A DNA stretch of 64,000 nt from NCBI RefSeq assembly GCF_003675385.1, contig NZ_RCWZ01000001.1, forward strand, positions 1,054,001 to 1,118,000, read 5' to 3'. The translations under genes were made by a program, and so were the position numbers. A model generated the notes under the pieces. That model was not told the DNA's origin. It searched no databases and saw only the letters and a list, made by a program, of their open reading frames with translations. This DNA comes from Mucilaginibacter kameinonensis. Its GTDB lineage: Bacteria > Bacteroidota > Bacteroidia > Sphingobacteriales > Sphingobacteriaceae. Below, piece by piece: positions 10,417 through 19,677 of the stretch. How positions within the stretch are numbered: position 1 is the stretch's first letter; every line of letters begins with the position of its first letter.

Positions 10417-10589
10417 TCTGTTTTATTATTTCTCCATCCATCGAGTATAAGTTATAAAGCTCCTGGCTCTTATGTCTAAAAGTCTTGATTCTTTCCTCAC
10501 TCATCCCCTAAATACCTGCACTCATGTACTTTATCTTTTAACTGTATAATAGTTTTTGTTGCTTTGATCAAAATTAGGCAGCAAGCAAA

Positions 10590-11648
10590 TTGAAACAACA
10601 CGTAACCATATCGCTTTATTGGAAATGTCAGCTTATTGGCTGGTCGGTAGCGGCGCTTTACTGGGGCTACACTGGCTATAGCAAAGCGGGCTTTAACTGG
10701 TTGCTGGGCGTTCTTCAATTTACTACCGATGTTGCCGTTTATATCCTCATCACTCACCTTTACCGCTGTTTCGCACTAAAACAAGGTTGGCAAAATCTCG
10801 GAATTAATAAACTATTACCAAGGCTCATCCCCGCGGTTGTGGCATTAGGTTTGGTTTACCTTTTTGTAACGGTTTTAAAAGTTTACTTTTTCAGGGTATG
10901 GTTTCAATCTGGATTTTCACAATCATTCGGCGATTTTTTTGACCAATATCGTGATAGTATTTTCGTGGCTGGTGTGCGCTTGATGTCTATCTGGCTGCTG
11001 GCTTATCATATGTATCATTATTCCAGGCGGGAGATCAATATTGCCAGGGAAAATGCCAGGCTTTCGGTTATTACCCGGGATGCGCAACTGAGCAATCTAT
11101 CGGCGCAACTTAACCCGCATTTCCTGTTCAACTCTTTAAATAATATTAAGGCTTTAATTATTGACGATCCTAAATCGGCACGACGGGCAATTGATCTGCT
11201 TGCCGATCTGCTAAGAAACTCCCTTTACAGTGGCGATAACCAGATGATCTCTGTTGAAGAAGAACTTCAGCTGGTCAAGGACTACCTCGAACTGGAAAAA
11301 CTCCGGCTTGAAGAGCGGTTGCAATATCATATTAAAACCAACAACCTGCCGCAAAACATGGCACTTCCTCGTTTGTGTATCCAAACCCTGGTCGAAAATG
11401 CCATTAAACATGGGATCAGCCAGCAAAAACAAGGAGGACTTATTAGCATAAAACTGGATCATGAACCCAACGCCTTGATTATATCCGTGAGCAATCCTGG
11501 TAGGTTAAACCCAGTAAAAGAAAATAGCGGTTTAGGGATCAGGAACCTGAACGAACGTTTGGAACTGCAATATAAAGGTGCGGCCTATTTTGTCATCGGC
11601 GAAGCTAATGATATAGTTACGGCGACCATTAAAATCTCCCGGGTATGA
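10590..11648 (+). CDS. LytS/YehU-type sensor histidine kinase
   Basis: The protein has 352 residues. The start is a TTG (10590) because no ATG lies in frame before the conserved region. Several hydrophobic segments in the first 150 residues (VAALYWGYTGY, LLGVLQFTTDVAVYILI, LIPAVVALGLVYLFV, LMSIWLLAYHMY) form a membrane sensor. The His_kinase domain follows, with His177 in LNPHFLFNSLNNIKALI, and a C-terminal ATPase lobe (LVENAIKHGI, GLGIRNLNERL). This family phosphorylates LytTR regulators, and one is encoded immediately downstream with a 4-base ATGA overlap. The stimulus is unknown. Confidence 0.9.
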   Translation: MKQHVTISLYWKCQLIGWSVAALYWGYTGYSKAGFNWLLGVLQFTTDVAVYILITHLYRCFALKQGWQNLGINKLLPRLIPAVVALGLVYLFVTVLKVYFFRVWFQSGFSQSFGDFFDQYRDSIFVAGVRLMSIWLLAYHMYHYSRREINIARENARLSVITRDAQLSNLSAQLNPHFLFNSLNNIKALIIDDPKSARRAIDLLADLLRNSLYSGDNQMISVEEELQLVKDYLELEKLRLEERLQYHIKTNNLPQNMALPRLCIQTLVENAIKHGISQQKQGGLISIKLDHEPNALIISVSNPGRLNPVKENSGLGIRNLNERLELQYKGAAYFVIGEANDIVTATIKISRV

Positions 11649-12343
11649 AAAAGATAAAGGTTTTGATCATAGATGATGAACGTGCTGCCCGTAGTGAAGT
11701 AAGGCGCTTACTTGCCGGTTATCCTGATTTTGAAATTATGGGAGAAGCCGCAAACGCTGATGATGCGCTGCCCATAATAGCTCAGCAAAATCCTGATCTG
11801 CTTTTTTTAGATATCCAAATGCCCGAAAAGTCAGGCTTTGATTTATTGGAATCCTTGGAGCAAGTACCATCGGTAATATTTACCACCGCATACGACCAAT
11901 ACGCGGTTAAAGCCTTTGAGGTAAGCGCGCTTGATTACCTCGTGAAACCTATCCGCGAAGAAAGGTTTGAAAAGGCAATAACGCAAGCAAGGCAGCGATT
12001 GGGCAAGGCAGATAGCGCCGGGCAGATCTTTGTGAAAGACCGGCAGCAGTATCATTTTATTCAATGGAGTTCGGTACACCTCATTGAGTCGATGGATAAC
12101 TATGCCCGGATCTTTTTTGGCGATAAAAATGTGTTCCTGAAAAGTTCGCTTAACCAGCTGGAGGCTAAGTTGAGCGAGGCTATATTTTTCAGGATCAACC
12201 GCGCGCAGATCATCAACCGGCAATTTATTCAGGCTATGACAACTACCGACGGTCGTTTAAAAATAACCCTTAATAACGGTACCCAACTTGAAGTTTCCGA
12301 GCGGCAATCGGCAAAGTTCAGGCAGTGGGTGGCAGGTAAGTAA
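11645..12343 (+). CDS. LytTR-family response regulator
   Basis: The protein has 232 residues. A receiver domain (about 1-120) carries the acidic pocket IIDDERAAR, phospho-acceptor Asp56 in LFLDIQMPEKSG, the conserved TTAYDQYAVKAF segment and Lys in YLVKPI. A LytTR DNA-binding domain follows (about 135-230; VHLIESMDNYARIFFGDKN, FFRINRAQIINRQFI). It overlaps the LytS kinase gene by 4 bases, so the two form a two-component system. Target promoters cannot be read from this window. Confidence 0.92.
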   Translation: MKKIKVLIIDDERAARSEVRRLLAGYPDFEIMGEAANADDALPIIAQQNPDLLFLDIQMPEKSGFDLLESLEQVPSVIFTTAYDQYAVKAFEVSALDYLVKPIREERFEKAITQARQRLGKADSAGQIFVKDRQQYHFIQWSSVHLIESMDNYARIFFGDKNVFLKSSLNQLEAKLSEAIFFRINRAQIINRQFIQAMTTTDGRLKITLNNGTQLEVSERQSAKFRQWVAGK

Positions 12344-12369
12344 AAGTGACAGAGTATAGGCAAAATACA

Positions 12370-12478
12370 ATTCCCCTCTTGAGAGGGGGCGCAGAGGAAG
12401 GTGTAATGGCAGGGGTGTGTTGTTCGATTTGCCTATCAAAGCAGAAACACACCCCTCCACCCCTCTCAAGAGGGGAAT
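12370..12478. repeat. Nested G/C-rich palindromic element
   Basis: The outer arms ATTCCCCTCTTGAGAGGGG (12370-12388) and its exact reverse complement (12460-12478) match over 19 bases. The inner arms AGGGGTGTGTT (12411-12421) and AACACACCCCT (12446-12456) are also perfect. Each outer arm is itself self-complementary (CCCTCTTGAGAGGG), so alternative folds exist. It lies between the LytTR gene and the CocE-type hydrolase. Confidence 0.7.
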
Positions 12479-12524
12479 CGCGCAATCCCCGGCTTTAGGT
12501 TCAACACATATTAAACAATAAAAA

Positions 12525-14228
12525 ATGATGAGAAAATTATTCTCCCTGCTATTGCTATGCCTTGTTTTGGGCAGTATGGCATCGGCACAAAGCAAAAAAA
12601 CTACAGGTGTTTACCTGCGGGATAGTGTGCTGCTAAAAACACATGATGGCGCGTTTGTTACCGTAATGATAGCCCGCAAAAAAGGCATAACCGAAAAGCT
12701 GCCAACTATTTTTCAGTTTACCATTTATGCCCGCCGCAGCGATACAACAAAAATTCAAGAGGCAGCTGATAGAGGCTATGTTGGTGTAATGGCATACACC
12801 CGGGGCAAATGGAATAGTCCGGGTGAACCTTTGGCTTATGAAACCGATGGCCGGGATGCTTATGATGTGATTGACTGGATCAGCAAGCAATCCTGGAGCG
12901 ACGGCCGGGTAGGCATGTACGGCGGAAGCTATAACGGTTTTACCCAATGGGCCGCTACCAAAAAGCTTCATCCGGCACTTAAGACTATCGTGCCATCGGC
13001 TGCCGTAGCGCCGGGGCTTGATGTGCCTATGACCAATAATGTGCAGATGAGCTTTGTTTTTTCGTGGACTTACTATACCAGCAATAACAAGTTCCTGGAC
13101 GAAAAAGATTACAACGGTCCGCAATGGAACCAGTTGTACTGGAAGTGGTATAATGCAGGTTTAGCCTATCACACGCTCGATAGCCTTACCGGCAGGGGGA
13201 TTAACAATATGTTCGGGCATTGGGTAGCGCACCCTACTTATGATCAATACTGGCAGAACATGATCCCTTATCAAAAGGAATTTGCGGATATCAACATACC
13301 GGTGTTAACAACTACAGGTTATTACGATGGCGGGCAAATTGGCGGCATGTATTATTACCGTGAGCACCTGAAATATAACCCCCAAGCCAACCATTACGTG
13401 ATCATTGGCCCTTACGGCCATTTTGGTTCACAGGGCCACCCCGATTCGGTTTTAAATGGCTATCGTATTGATGACGCCGCGCGGATCAATATCCATGAAA
13501 TTATTTATCAGTGGTTTGATTATATCTTCAAAAACAAACCCAAACCGGCTTTTTTGAAGGATAAATTCAATTTTGAAGTAATGGGGACTAACCAGTGGAA
13601 GCATGTACCTTCACTAAAGCAAATGAGTAACGATACGCTGAAGTTTTACCTGGATAAATCGCGCTTAAATCCCGTTAAACCACTCCAAAAGGCATTTACA
13701 TCACAAAATGTCAATTTCGCCAACAGGGACAGCATCAGTAGCTATTATTTTTTAAATCAACTTATTTATGATACGCTGAACACCGGCAGTAGCCTTGTTT
13801 TTAAAAGCGATCCGCTTGCAGGGCCACTCACTGTCAGCGGTGCCTTTTCGGGCATGTTAAAAACTATCATTAATAAAAAAGACATGGACTACCATGTTGT
13901 GATGTTTGAGGAGATGCCCGATGGCAAATATTTTTATCTCACTTACTTTATGGGCAGGGCAAGCTACGCTACAAATCCTGAGAAACGACATTTATTAAAA
14001 CCGGGACAAATGGAAAGCATTCCATTTACTAACACCTATATCACCAGCAGGCAATTTAGTAAAGGCAGCCGGATAGTGATCCTGCTCAACATCAACAAAA
14101 GCCCTTTTGAGCAGATCAATTACGGAACGGGCAAAAATGTAAGCGATGAAACCATCCTTGATGCTAAAATACCGTTGCAAATAAAATGGTTTAATGATAG
14201 TTATATCAATATCCCGGTGTTGCGGTAA
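12525..14228 (+). CDS. CocE/NonD-type alpha/beta hydrolase, exported
   Basis: The protein has 567 residues with a signal peptide (LFSLLLLCLVLGSMASAQ). It belongs to the X-Pro dipeptidyl-peptidase (S15)/CocE group: an alpha/beta hydrolase domain with nucleophile Ser135 in GMYGGSYNGFTQW, then a cap region. The catalytic His is probably in GPYGHFGSQGHPDS, and a C-terminal jelly-roll domain (about 350-560; SDPLAGPLTVSGAF) follows. Members hydrolyse acyl bonds in peptides or esters; the substrate is not predictable. With the following M14 carboxypeptidase it fits a periplasmic peptide-degradation role, although a 135-base gap separates them. Confidence 0.85.
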   Translation: MMRKLFSLLLLCLVLGSMASAQSKKTTGVYLRDSVLLKTHDGAFVTVMIARKKGITEKLPTIFQFTIYARRSDTTKIQEAADRGYVGVMAYTRGKWNSPGEPLAYETDGRDAYDVIDWISKQSWSDGRVGMYGGSYNGFTQWAATKKLHPALKTIVPSAAVAPGLDVPMTNNVQMSFVFSWTYYTSNNKFLDEKDYNGPQWNQLYWKWYNAGLAYHTLDSLTGRGINNMFGHWVAHPTYDQYWQNMIPYQKEFADINIPVLTTTGYYDGGQIGGMYYYREHLKYNPQANHYVIIGPYGHFGSQGHPDSVLNGYRIDDAARINIHEIIYQWFDYIFKNKPKPAFLKDKFNFEVMGTNQWKHVPSLKQMSNDTLKFYLDKSRLNPVKPLQKAFTSQNVNFANRDSISSYYFLNQLIYDTLNTGSSLVFKSDPLAGPLTVSGAFSGMLKTIINKKDMDYHVVMFEEMPDGKYFYLTYFMGRASYATNPEKRHLLKPGQMESIPFTNTYITSRQFSKGSRIVILLNINKSPFEQINYGTGKNVSDETILDAKIPLQIKWFNDSYINIPVLR

Positions 14229-14363
14229 AAGATGCCCGGTTACAATAAGTCTGCTGAAGTATTGCAATGCTTCGGCGGGTTTATTGATAGCTAAGCCGTA
14301 AAAATAACCTTACACCTCCCGGCTTTGCCGCAGTTAAACTATATTTGAGCAACGTATTTACTC

Positions 14364-16109
14364 ATGAAGATAGTTTTCGCTACCCTCGTTGCCTGTTTTA
14401 TTGCCTTATCTGCCAAAGCCCAGCTCACTCCGTTTGAGTTAAGTAAGGATAAAAATTATACCGCCACTTACGCCCAGGTGATTGATTACTATCAAAAGCT
14501 TAATAAGTTGTACCCACAGCAAATGAAGCTTATCAATTATGGTACTACAGATGTGGGCAAACCTTTAACGCTTATAGTACTTTCAAAAGATAAGGTATTT
14601 GATCCGGCAGTGATCAAAAAACAGAATAAACGCGTACTGTTGATCAATAACGGCATTCACCCCGGCGAGCCGGAGGGTATTGATGCCAGTATGATGCTGG
14701 TGCGGGATATGCTTAAAAATAATACGCTTCCCAAAGATGTGGTGATCTGTCTTATTGCCTTATATAATATCGACGGTAACCTTAACCGCGGGCTGAGCCG
14801 TGTAAGTCAGAATGGCCCATCAGCTTATGGTTTCAGAGGCAATTACCGCAATCTGGATCTTAACCGCGATTTCATTAAGGCCGACAGTCGTAACGCTTTA
14901 GCTTTTACGCAGATCCTCACTACCTGGAAACCCGAAGTGTTTTTAGATAACCACACCAGCGATGGCGCCGATTATCAATATGTAATGACACTTATTGAAA
15001 CGCAAAAAGAAAAGCAAAACTCCATCCTGGCCGATTATACCACCAAAACCCTAACCCCATACCTGTACAGCAAAATGAAAAAGAGCGGGTATGAGATGAT
15101 CCCTTATGGTGCGGGTGAAGAAGGTTTGCCGGATTCGGGTATTGTAAGCTTTTTGGAAACGCCGCGCTTTGCTACCGGCTTTACTGCCCAGCATAACATC
15201 ATCAGTTATATCACCGAAACGCATATGCTTAAACCGTTTGATAAGCGTGTGTATGCTACCTATGATTTTATGCAGCACCTGATTGAAATTAACCAGCGCG
15301 ATGCCAAACTGATAGGTGAACTGAAACGCAAAGCAGACGAACAGGTAACCAATCAAAAAACTTTTGCCTTGAGCTGGGCCGTTGATATGGATAAGGTTGA
15401 TACCATTACCTTTAAAGGGTATGAAGTAGGCCACAAATCCAGCGGCGTTAGCGGCTTGCCGAGGTTATATTACGACCGAGATAAGCCATACACCAAAACC
15501 ATCAGGTATTTCAATACCTATAAAGTTACCGCTACTGCCGATAAACCGGTGGCTTATGTAATACCGCAGGCCTGGGGCAAGGTAATTGATTTGTTTAAGC
15601 TGAACGGGGTGCAGATGAAACAACTGGCCCATGATACCACGCTTAACCTGCAAATGTATTATATAGCCGATCTGAAAACTCCGTCCCGACCTTTTGAAGG
15701 ACATTACCTGCATACTGGCGTAAAGCTTAACCCGGTTGATATGCCAATTAAATTTTATACCGGCGATTACGTGGTGTATACTAATCAGCCTATTAACCGT
15801 TATATCGTGGAAACGCTGGAACCGCAGGGTGTCGACTCGTTTTTTGCATGGAACTTTTTTGATTCGGTGCTTGGCGAAAAGGAATATTTTTCGGATTATG
15901 TTTTTGAGGATATCGCCGCCGATCTGCTAAAAAAAGATCCGTCGATTAAACAAAAACTGGACGATGCCAAAGCGAAAGATCCGCAACTGGCCAATAACGC
16001 AGGCGCGCAATTGTTCTTTGTTTACCGCAATTCGCCTTATTTTGAAAAAACTTTTATGCGCTATCCTGTAGGCAGGCTTTTAACTAATACCAAACTCGAC
16101 CTTAAATAA
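14364..16109 (+). CDS. M14-family zinc carboxypeptidase, exported
   Basis: The protein has 581 residues with a signal peptide (MKIVFATLVACFIALSAKA). The peptidase domain carries the zinc ligands His99 and Glu102 in GIHPGEPEGID and His197 in DNHTSDGADY. The substrate-binding NYRNLDLNRDF segment is present, and the catalytic glutamate is probably in YITETHM. The following 250 residues form an extra domain seen in larger bacterial M14 proteins. It probably removes C-terminal residues from peptides or peptidoglycan stems in the periplasm. Its stop codon directly abuts the ATG of the next gene (TAA-ATG), so the rhomboid is probably co-transcribed. Confidence 0.88.
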   Translation: MKIVFATLVACFIALSAKAQLTPFELSKDKNYTATYAQVIDYYQKLNKLYPQQMKLINYGTTDVGKPLTLIVLSKDKVFDPAVIKKQNKRVLLINNGIHPGEPEGIDASMMLVRDMLKNNTLPKDVVICLIALYNIDGNLNRGLSRVSQNGPSAYGFRGNYRNLDLNRDFIKADSRNALAFTQILTTWKPEVFLDNHTSDGADYQYVMTLIETQKEKQNSILADYTTKTLTPYLYSKMKKSGYEMIPYGAGEEGLPDSGIVSFLETPRFATGFTAQHNIISYITETHMLKPFDKRVYATYDFMQHLIEINQRDAKLIGELKRKADEQVTNQKTFALSWAVDMDKVDTITFKGYEVGHKSSGVSGLPRLYYDRDKPYTKTIRYFNTYKVTATADKPVAYVIPQAWGKVIDLFKLNGVQMKQLAHDTTLNLQMYYIADLKTPSRPFEGHYLHTGVKLNPVDMPIKFYTGDYVVYTNQPINRYIVETLEPQGVDSFFAWNFFDSVLGEKEYFSDYVFEDIAADLLKKDPSIKQKLDDAKAKDPQLANNAGAQLFFVYRNSPYFEKTFMRYPVGRLLTNTKLDLK

Positions 16110-16742
16110 ATGGAAATTATTCACATGGCCCCGGTGGCCTGCGTTATTTTTGCAATAACTATTGTTACTTCGCTTTTAGCTTTCTCAAACGATAATCTTT
16201 ATGGCCGCATGATGCTGCATCCTTACACCGTTTCCCGCGGAAAGGATATCCATACCATCATCACCAGCGGACTTATTCACCGCGATTGGATGCATTTGTT
16301 TTTCAATATGCTGTCGTTTTACTTTTTTGCGTTCACGCTCGAACCGATAATAGGGCACCTGCAGTTTGGAATACTATATGTGTTAAGCTTGATACTGAGC
16401 GATATGCCAACCGTAATTAAGCATAAAAACGACTATAATTATTATAGTCTTGGTGCCTCTGGCGCTGTTAGCGCTGTGATTTTTAGTATAGTTTTATTTA
16501 TGCCATGGCAAACCATTTACATAATGCCCATTCCCATTGGCATCTGGTTTTGGCTTTTCGGTATCCTGTACCTGGTATATTGCCATTATGCTTCAAAATA
16601 TTCACGCGACCAAATCAATCACGACGCGCACTTTTTTGGAGCAATAAGCGGTTTGATAATCACCATCGTTTTTAACCACCATGTTTTAGGCGATTTTATT
16701 CAGCAAATTATTTCTGAAGCCCCAGCTCATTTCCGTCTTTAA
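16110..16742 (+). CDS. Rhomboid-family intramembrane serine protease
   Basis: The protein has 210 residues and six hydrophobic segments. The rhomboid signature is present: the helix 2 motif HRDWMHLFFNMLSFYFF, catalytic Ser in LGASGAVSAVIF (GxSG) and catalytic His in HDAHFFGAISGLI. It cleaves membrane-protein segments; the substrate is unknown. The start directly follows the stop codon of the M14 carboxypeptidase. Its last 35 bases overlap the end of the convergent gene on the other strand. Confidence 0.88.
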   Translation: MEIIHMAPVACVIFAITIVTSLLAFSNDNLYGRMMLHPYTVSRGKDIHTIITSGLIHRDWMHLFFNMLSFYFFAFTLEPIIGHLQFGILYVLSLILSDMPTVIKHKNDYNYYSLGASGAVSAVIFSIVLFMPWQTIYIMPIPIGIWFWLFGILYLVYCHYASKYSRDQINHDAHFFGAISGLIITIVFNHHVLGDFIQQIISEAPAHFRL

Positions 16743-17697
16743 ACTCCCCATCGGCATTAAATAAAAAGCTCATAGGCTTCTCGGGGTTCTTGATGATCTC
16801 TAACAGCAGGAACCCCCAGTTTTTCCAAAAGTTTTCCAGCACCTGCCCGTAGGTTTTGTTCATCCAGTCGTCAAACAGGGGCTTGCTGCTGGTGCCGCGC
16901 AAGGGCAGGGCTTCTAATGAAATAGCATCACCAATATTAAAAATATCGTACTCAGGCAAACGGTTAAATAAATAAGCCGAATAGAAGAACCGGGCATTTA
17001 ACTCTTCAAACTGAATAGGGTGCAGTATGTTATCTGCAATTTTATCCAAGGCCTCTTTATGATAACGGGCGTTGGCCCCGTTATCCTGCAGGCACAGGAT
17101 AAAGCCAAAATCTTTAATCCGTAACGAAAATGTAAGCGTGTTGATCTCATCACGGTAGCCAAAAACGTTCTCGGCATTATCTACCTTAAATAATACAAGA
17201 CTATAAGGCTTAAATCCATCAAACTCGATAGGGAGGTTGAGGCTTTGCAGCATCATATGCAGGTTGTTGAATTTGTGGATGATGGATTGCGATATGTTAA
17301 ATTCTTCGCCCTGCGAGTGCTGTAATTTGATACCCGCCTGGATCTCGTTGAAGATAATTCCGTATAGTAATTTGCCTGCCCATAAAAACAGTTTATCCTC
17401 ATCAAGCGTTTTTAGCGCTTCATAACCGGTTTCAAAAGCGGCAGCAATTTCATTTTCGAGTGGTTCAAGATAAAGCTCATTTATTTCGGCGGTGCAAGGC
17501 AGCTTCAGGTCTTTATAAGTTGCCATGCTTTCGTCAAGCAATTTAAAAGGCTTGTCTTCCAGCTCGTAGCGGCTCATGAGCCATTGCGGAAATACCTGGA
17601 TCTGCTCCTCGGGCGAATTAAGGTTTTGCCCCGTAAGGAAACATTTATTATTGCTGAAATTGAAATTGGTGAACGGTGAATAAATTTGTGCCGGCAT
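16708..17697 (-). CDS. Conserved protein of unknown function
   Basis: I do not recognise a named domain. The likely start is ATG at 17697 (MPAQIYSPFTNFNF), since the upstream MLIFAA extension would invade the promoter space of the divergent epimerase. The 329-residue protein has no signal peptide or membrane helix. It begins with a segment like a short zinc-ribbon start (NKCFLTGQ, though only one Cys is seen), followed by a helical region and a beta-rich half (TLTFSLRIKDFGFILCLQDNG). The 3' end overlaps the rhomboid gene by 35 bases in convergent orientation. Confidence 0.6.
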   Translation of the reverse strand: MPAQIYSPFTNFNFSNNKCFLTGQNLNSPEEQIQVFPQWLMSRYELEDKPFKLLDESMATYKDLKLPCTAEINELYLEPLENEIAAAFETGYEALKTLDEDKLFLWAGKLLYGIIFNEIQAGIKLQHSQGEEFNISQSIIHKFNNLHMMLQSLNLPIEFDGFKPYSLVLFKVDNAENVFGYRDEINTLTFSLRIKDFGFILCLQDNGANARYHKEALDKIADNILHPIQFEELNARFFYSAYLFNRLPEYDIFNIGDAISLEALPLRGTSSKPLFDDWMNKTYGQVLENFWKNWGFLLLEIIKNPEKPMSFLFNADGEFKDGNELGLQK

Positions 17698-17751
17698 GGC
17701 CGCAAAGATAAGCACGATTTTCGTACTAAAATTTTAGCTTTGGTTTTTAAC

Positions 17752-18762
17752 ATGGAACTGACATATCAACCCTACGAGCTTCAGCTGAAGCATGCTTTTA
17801 CGATAGCCAAATTTTCGCGCACTTCTACCCCGGTTATGCTGGTGCAGATCAGTCACGAGGGTAAAACCGGCTACGGCGAGGCATCGATGGTGCCTTATAT
17901 GGGCGAAAGCCATCAAAGTGCTACCGAGTTTTTAAGCAAGGTTGATGTGAGCCAGTTTAGTTACCCTTTTGATTTTGGTGCGGTCATCAATTACCTCGAT
18001 AGTATCGCTCCCGGTAATCCGGCTGTTAAAGCGGCTATTGATATCGCCCTGCATGATCTGGATGGTAAACTGAAACAACAACCCTGCTGGCAGCTGCTTG
18101 GCAGTAACCCGGCGCTCATGCCCGTTACCAGTTTTACTATAGGCATTGATACGCCCGAGATGATCATGAAAAAAGTAAAAGAGGCCGAAGGCTTTAAAGT
18201 GATCAAGGTAAAATTAGGGCGCGATACCGATAGGGAATTAATTACTACTATCCGTTCGGTAACCAATGTGCCGCTTTATGTAGATGCCAACCAGGGCTGG
18301 ACAGACTTGCAGCAAAGCCTGGATATGACCTACTGGCTGCATGAGCAAGGCGTACAATTGATAGAGCAGCCCATGCTCAAAACCGATCCCGACAGCAATG
18401 CCTGGCTTACTGAACGAAGCCCTATTCCTATTATTGGTGATGAGGCCGTTCAACGTTTTGAAGATGTGGAAAAGGCTAAGGGAGTTTATACCGGGATCAA
18501 TATTAAACTCATGAAATCGGCAGGATTGTACGAGGCTAAACGAATGATTGATAAGGCCCGCGAGCTTGAGCTGAAGATCATGATAGGCTGCATGACCGAA
18601 ACCAGTTGCGCCGCCCTCGCCGGATTAGCCATTGCACCACAGGCAGATTGGGTTGACCTTGACGGCCCGTTCCTGGTAAGCAATAACCCATACATAATGC
18701 CCGATTTTGAGGATGGAAGGTATAACCTCAATAATGATGTGGGATTGGGGTTGAGGTTTTAG
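17752..18762 (+). CDS. L-Ala-D/L-Glu epimerase (dipeptide epimerase), enolase superfamily
   Basis: The start is ATG at 17752 (MELTYQPYELQLKHAF), which matches the family start; a longer frame exists upstream but is not conserved in style. The 336-residue protein has the capping domain and a barrel. Barrel motifs are the KxK pair Lys152 and Lys154 (IKVKLG), metal ligands in DANQGW, EQP and IGDEAV, the second catalytic Lys in IKLMKSAG, and GCMTET, which is typical of dipeptide epimerases. It would interconvert L-Ala-D-Glu and L-Ala-L-Glu during recycling of peptidoglycan peptides. A wall-turnover role fits the nearby L,D-transpeptidase-like gene. Confidence 0.88.
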   Translation: MELTYQPYELQLKHAFTIAKFSRTSTPVMLVQISHEGKTGYGEASMVPYMGESHQSATEFLSKVDVSQFSYPFDFGAVINYLDSIAPGNPAVKAAIDIALHDLDGKLKQQPCWQLLGSNPALMPVTSFTIGIDTPEMIMKKVKEAEGFKVIKVKLGRDTDRELITTIRSVTNVPLYVDANQGWTDLQQSLDMTYWLHEQGVQLIEQPMLKTDPDSNAWLTERSPIPIIGDEAVQRFEDVEKAKGVYTGINIKLMKSAGLYEAKRMIDKARELELKIMIGCMTETSCAALAGLAIAPQADWVDLDGPFLVSNNPYIMPDFEDGRYNLNNDVGLGLRF

Positions 18763-18847
18763 GATATTACTTTAACTTTTTTCCCGCGGCCGTTTCCTCA
18801 CCACAGGTGTTGTGAAGATGAAAATTTTGGAAAAACAAATAACAATC

Positions 18848-18943
18848 ATGTCATTGCGAGCGAAGCGTGGCAATCCCGTAGCCAATGCATGTCCGATCTG
18901 CATAGCTACGAGATTGCTTCGTCGTCCCTCCTCGCAATGACAT
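18848..18943. repeat. cattgcgag-type long hairpin repeat, copy A
   Basis: A 96-base element has ends ATGTCATTGCGAG and CTCGCAATGACAT, which are exact reverse complements. Inner arms (GTGGCAATC and GAGATTGCTTC regions) pair partially. It is closely similar to copy B at 25304-25400 and related to copy C at 41375-41462. Confidence 0.8.
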
Positions 18944-19005
18944 GGTTCTTACCCCAGCGGCCGTGTCCTCACGGCCTGAGATTATTAATCATGCGCTAAC
19001 GCCGC

Positions 19006-19611
19006 CTATTGATATATCCACAGCAACACGTGCTTCTTTTGTTTTTTCAGTAAAGCATCCACAATTTTCATGGTATTGTTGGAAATAGCAGGACAACCCC
19101 AGCCTTCAGGTGTGCCGTTGGGATAAACCTCTGTTTCGGCAACCTGTTCCCAGGAATGAAAAACGATTTGCCTTGCAAGTGCATTATTGTTGGTGCTCTC
19201 TAATCCTGTCAGGTAATATTTTACATGGATACCCCAGGCGCTCCAGGCCCGGTTGTCAATCGTATATTTGCCCAGCGCTGTACAATGGCTTCCATCAAGG
19301 TTGCTAAATGCCGGTTTATCTTTTGACCATACGCCGCTCCAAGGGTTTCGGCCGCAGCCATGGCTTACCAAGCCACTGATTAACGAGTCGTTTTTCTTAA
19401 AATCCCATACCACAAAACGCTTAACACCCGAGGGTACAGACATATCAATTAAAATGCAATAGCGTGTATTGTATCCCCGCTGCCGGCAAAATGCAAGGCC
19501 TTGTTTAGCTTTCGTTTTAAGCTGATCGGTATTAATACGGGGAATATCTGCTTTGACCTTTATGCAGCAGAAAAGCAGCAGGAAAAAAGGGAGTAATAGC
19601 TTAGGTTTCAA
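19006..19611 (-). CDS. YkuD_2-type murein L,D-transpeptidase-like protein, exported
   Basis: The protein has 201 residues with an N-terminal signal segment (LLLPFFLLLFCCIKVKA). It matches the murein L,D-transpeptidase catalytic-domain group (YkuD_2): YCILIDMSVPSGVKRFVVWD, a SHGCGRNPW segment, the conserved HSW histidine and catalytic Cys in EGWGCPAIS. It should act on peptidoglycan cross-links or lipoprotein attachment in the periplasm; the exact reaction of this subgroup is less certain. It stands alone and is divergent from the lipoprotein gene. Confidence 0.85.
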   Translation of the reverse strand: MKPKLLLPFFLLLFCCIKVKADIPRINTDQLKTKAKQGLAFCRQRGYNTRYCILIDMSVPSGVKRFVVWDFKKNDSLISGLVSHGCGRNPWSGVWSKDKPAFSNLDGSHCTALGKYTIDNRAWSAWGIHVKYYLTGLESTNNNALARQIVFHSWEQVAETEVYPNGTPEGWGCPAISNNTMKIVDALLKKQKKHVLLWIYQ

Positions 19612-19677
19612 TTGCGTTAGGTTTTGGGTTGTAAACAGAAATATCGGCTTTTTATTACAATAAACCTATCTTGCGTG

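Larger units (their letters stand above)
10230..10589. other. Intergenic stretch of 360 bases with two palindromic elements
   Basis: I see no gene here. The stretch contains an imperfect inverted repeat at 10294-10366 and a near-perfect 33-base palindrome at 10384-10416 (listed separately). An AT-rich region follows, leading to the LytS-type kinase. Confidence 0.6.
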
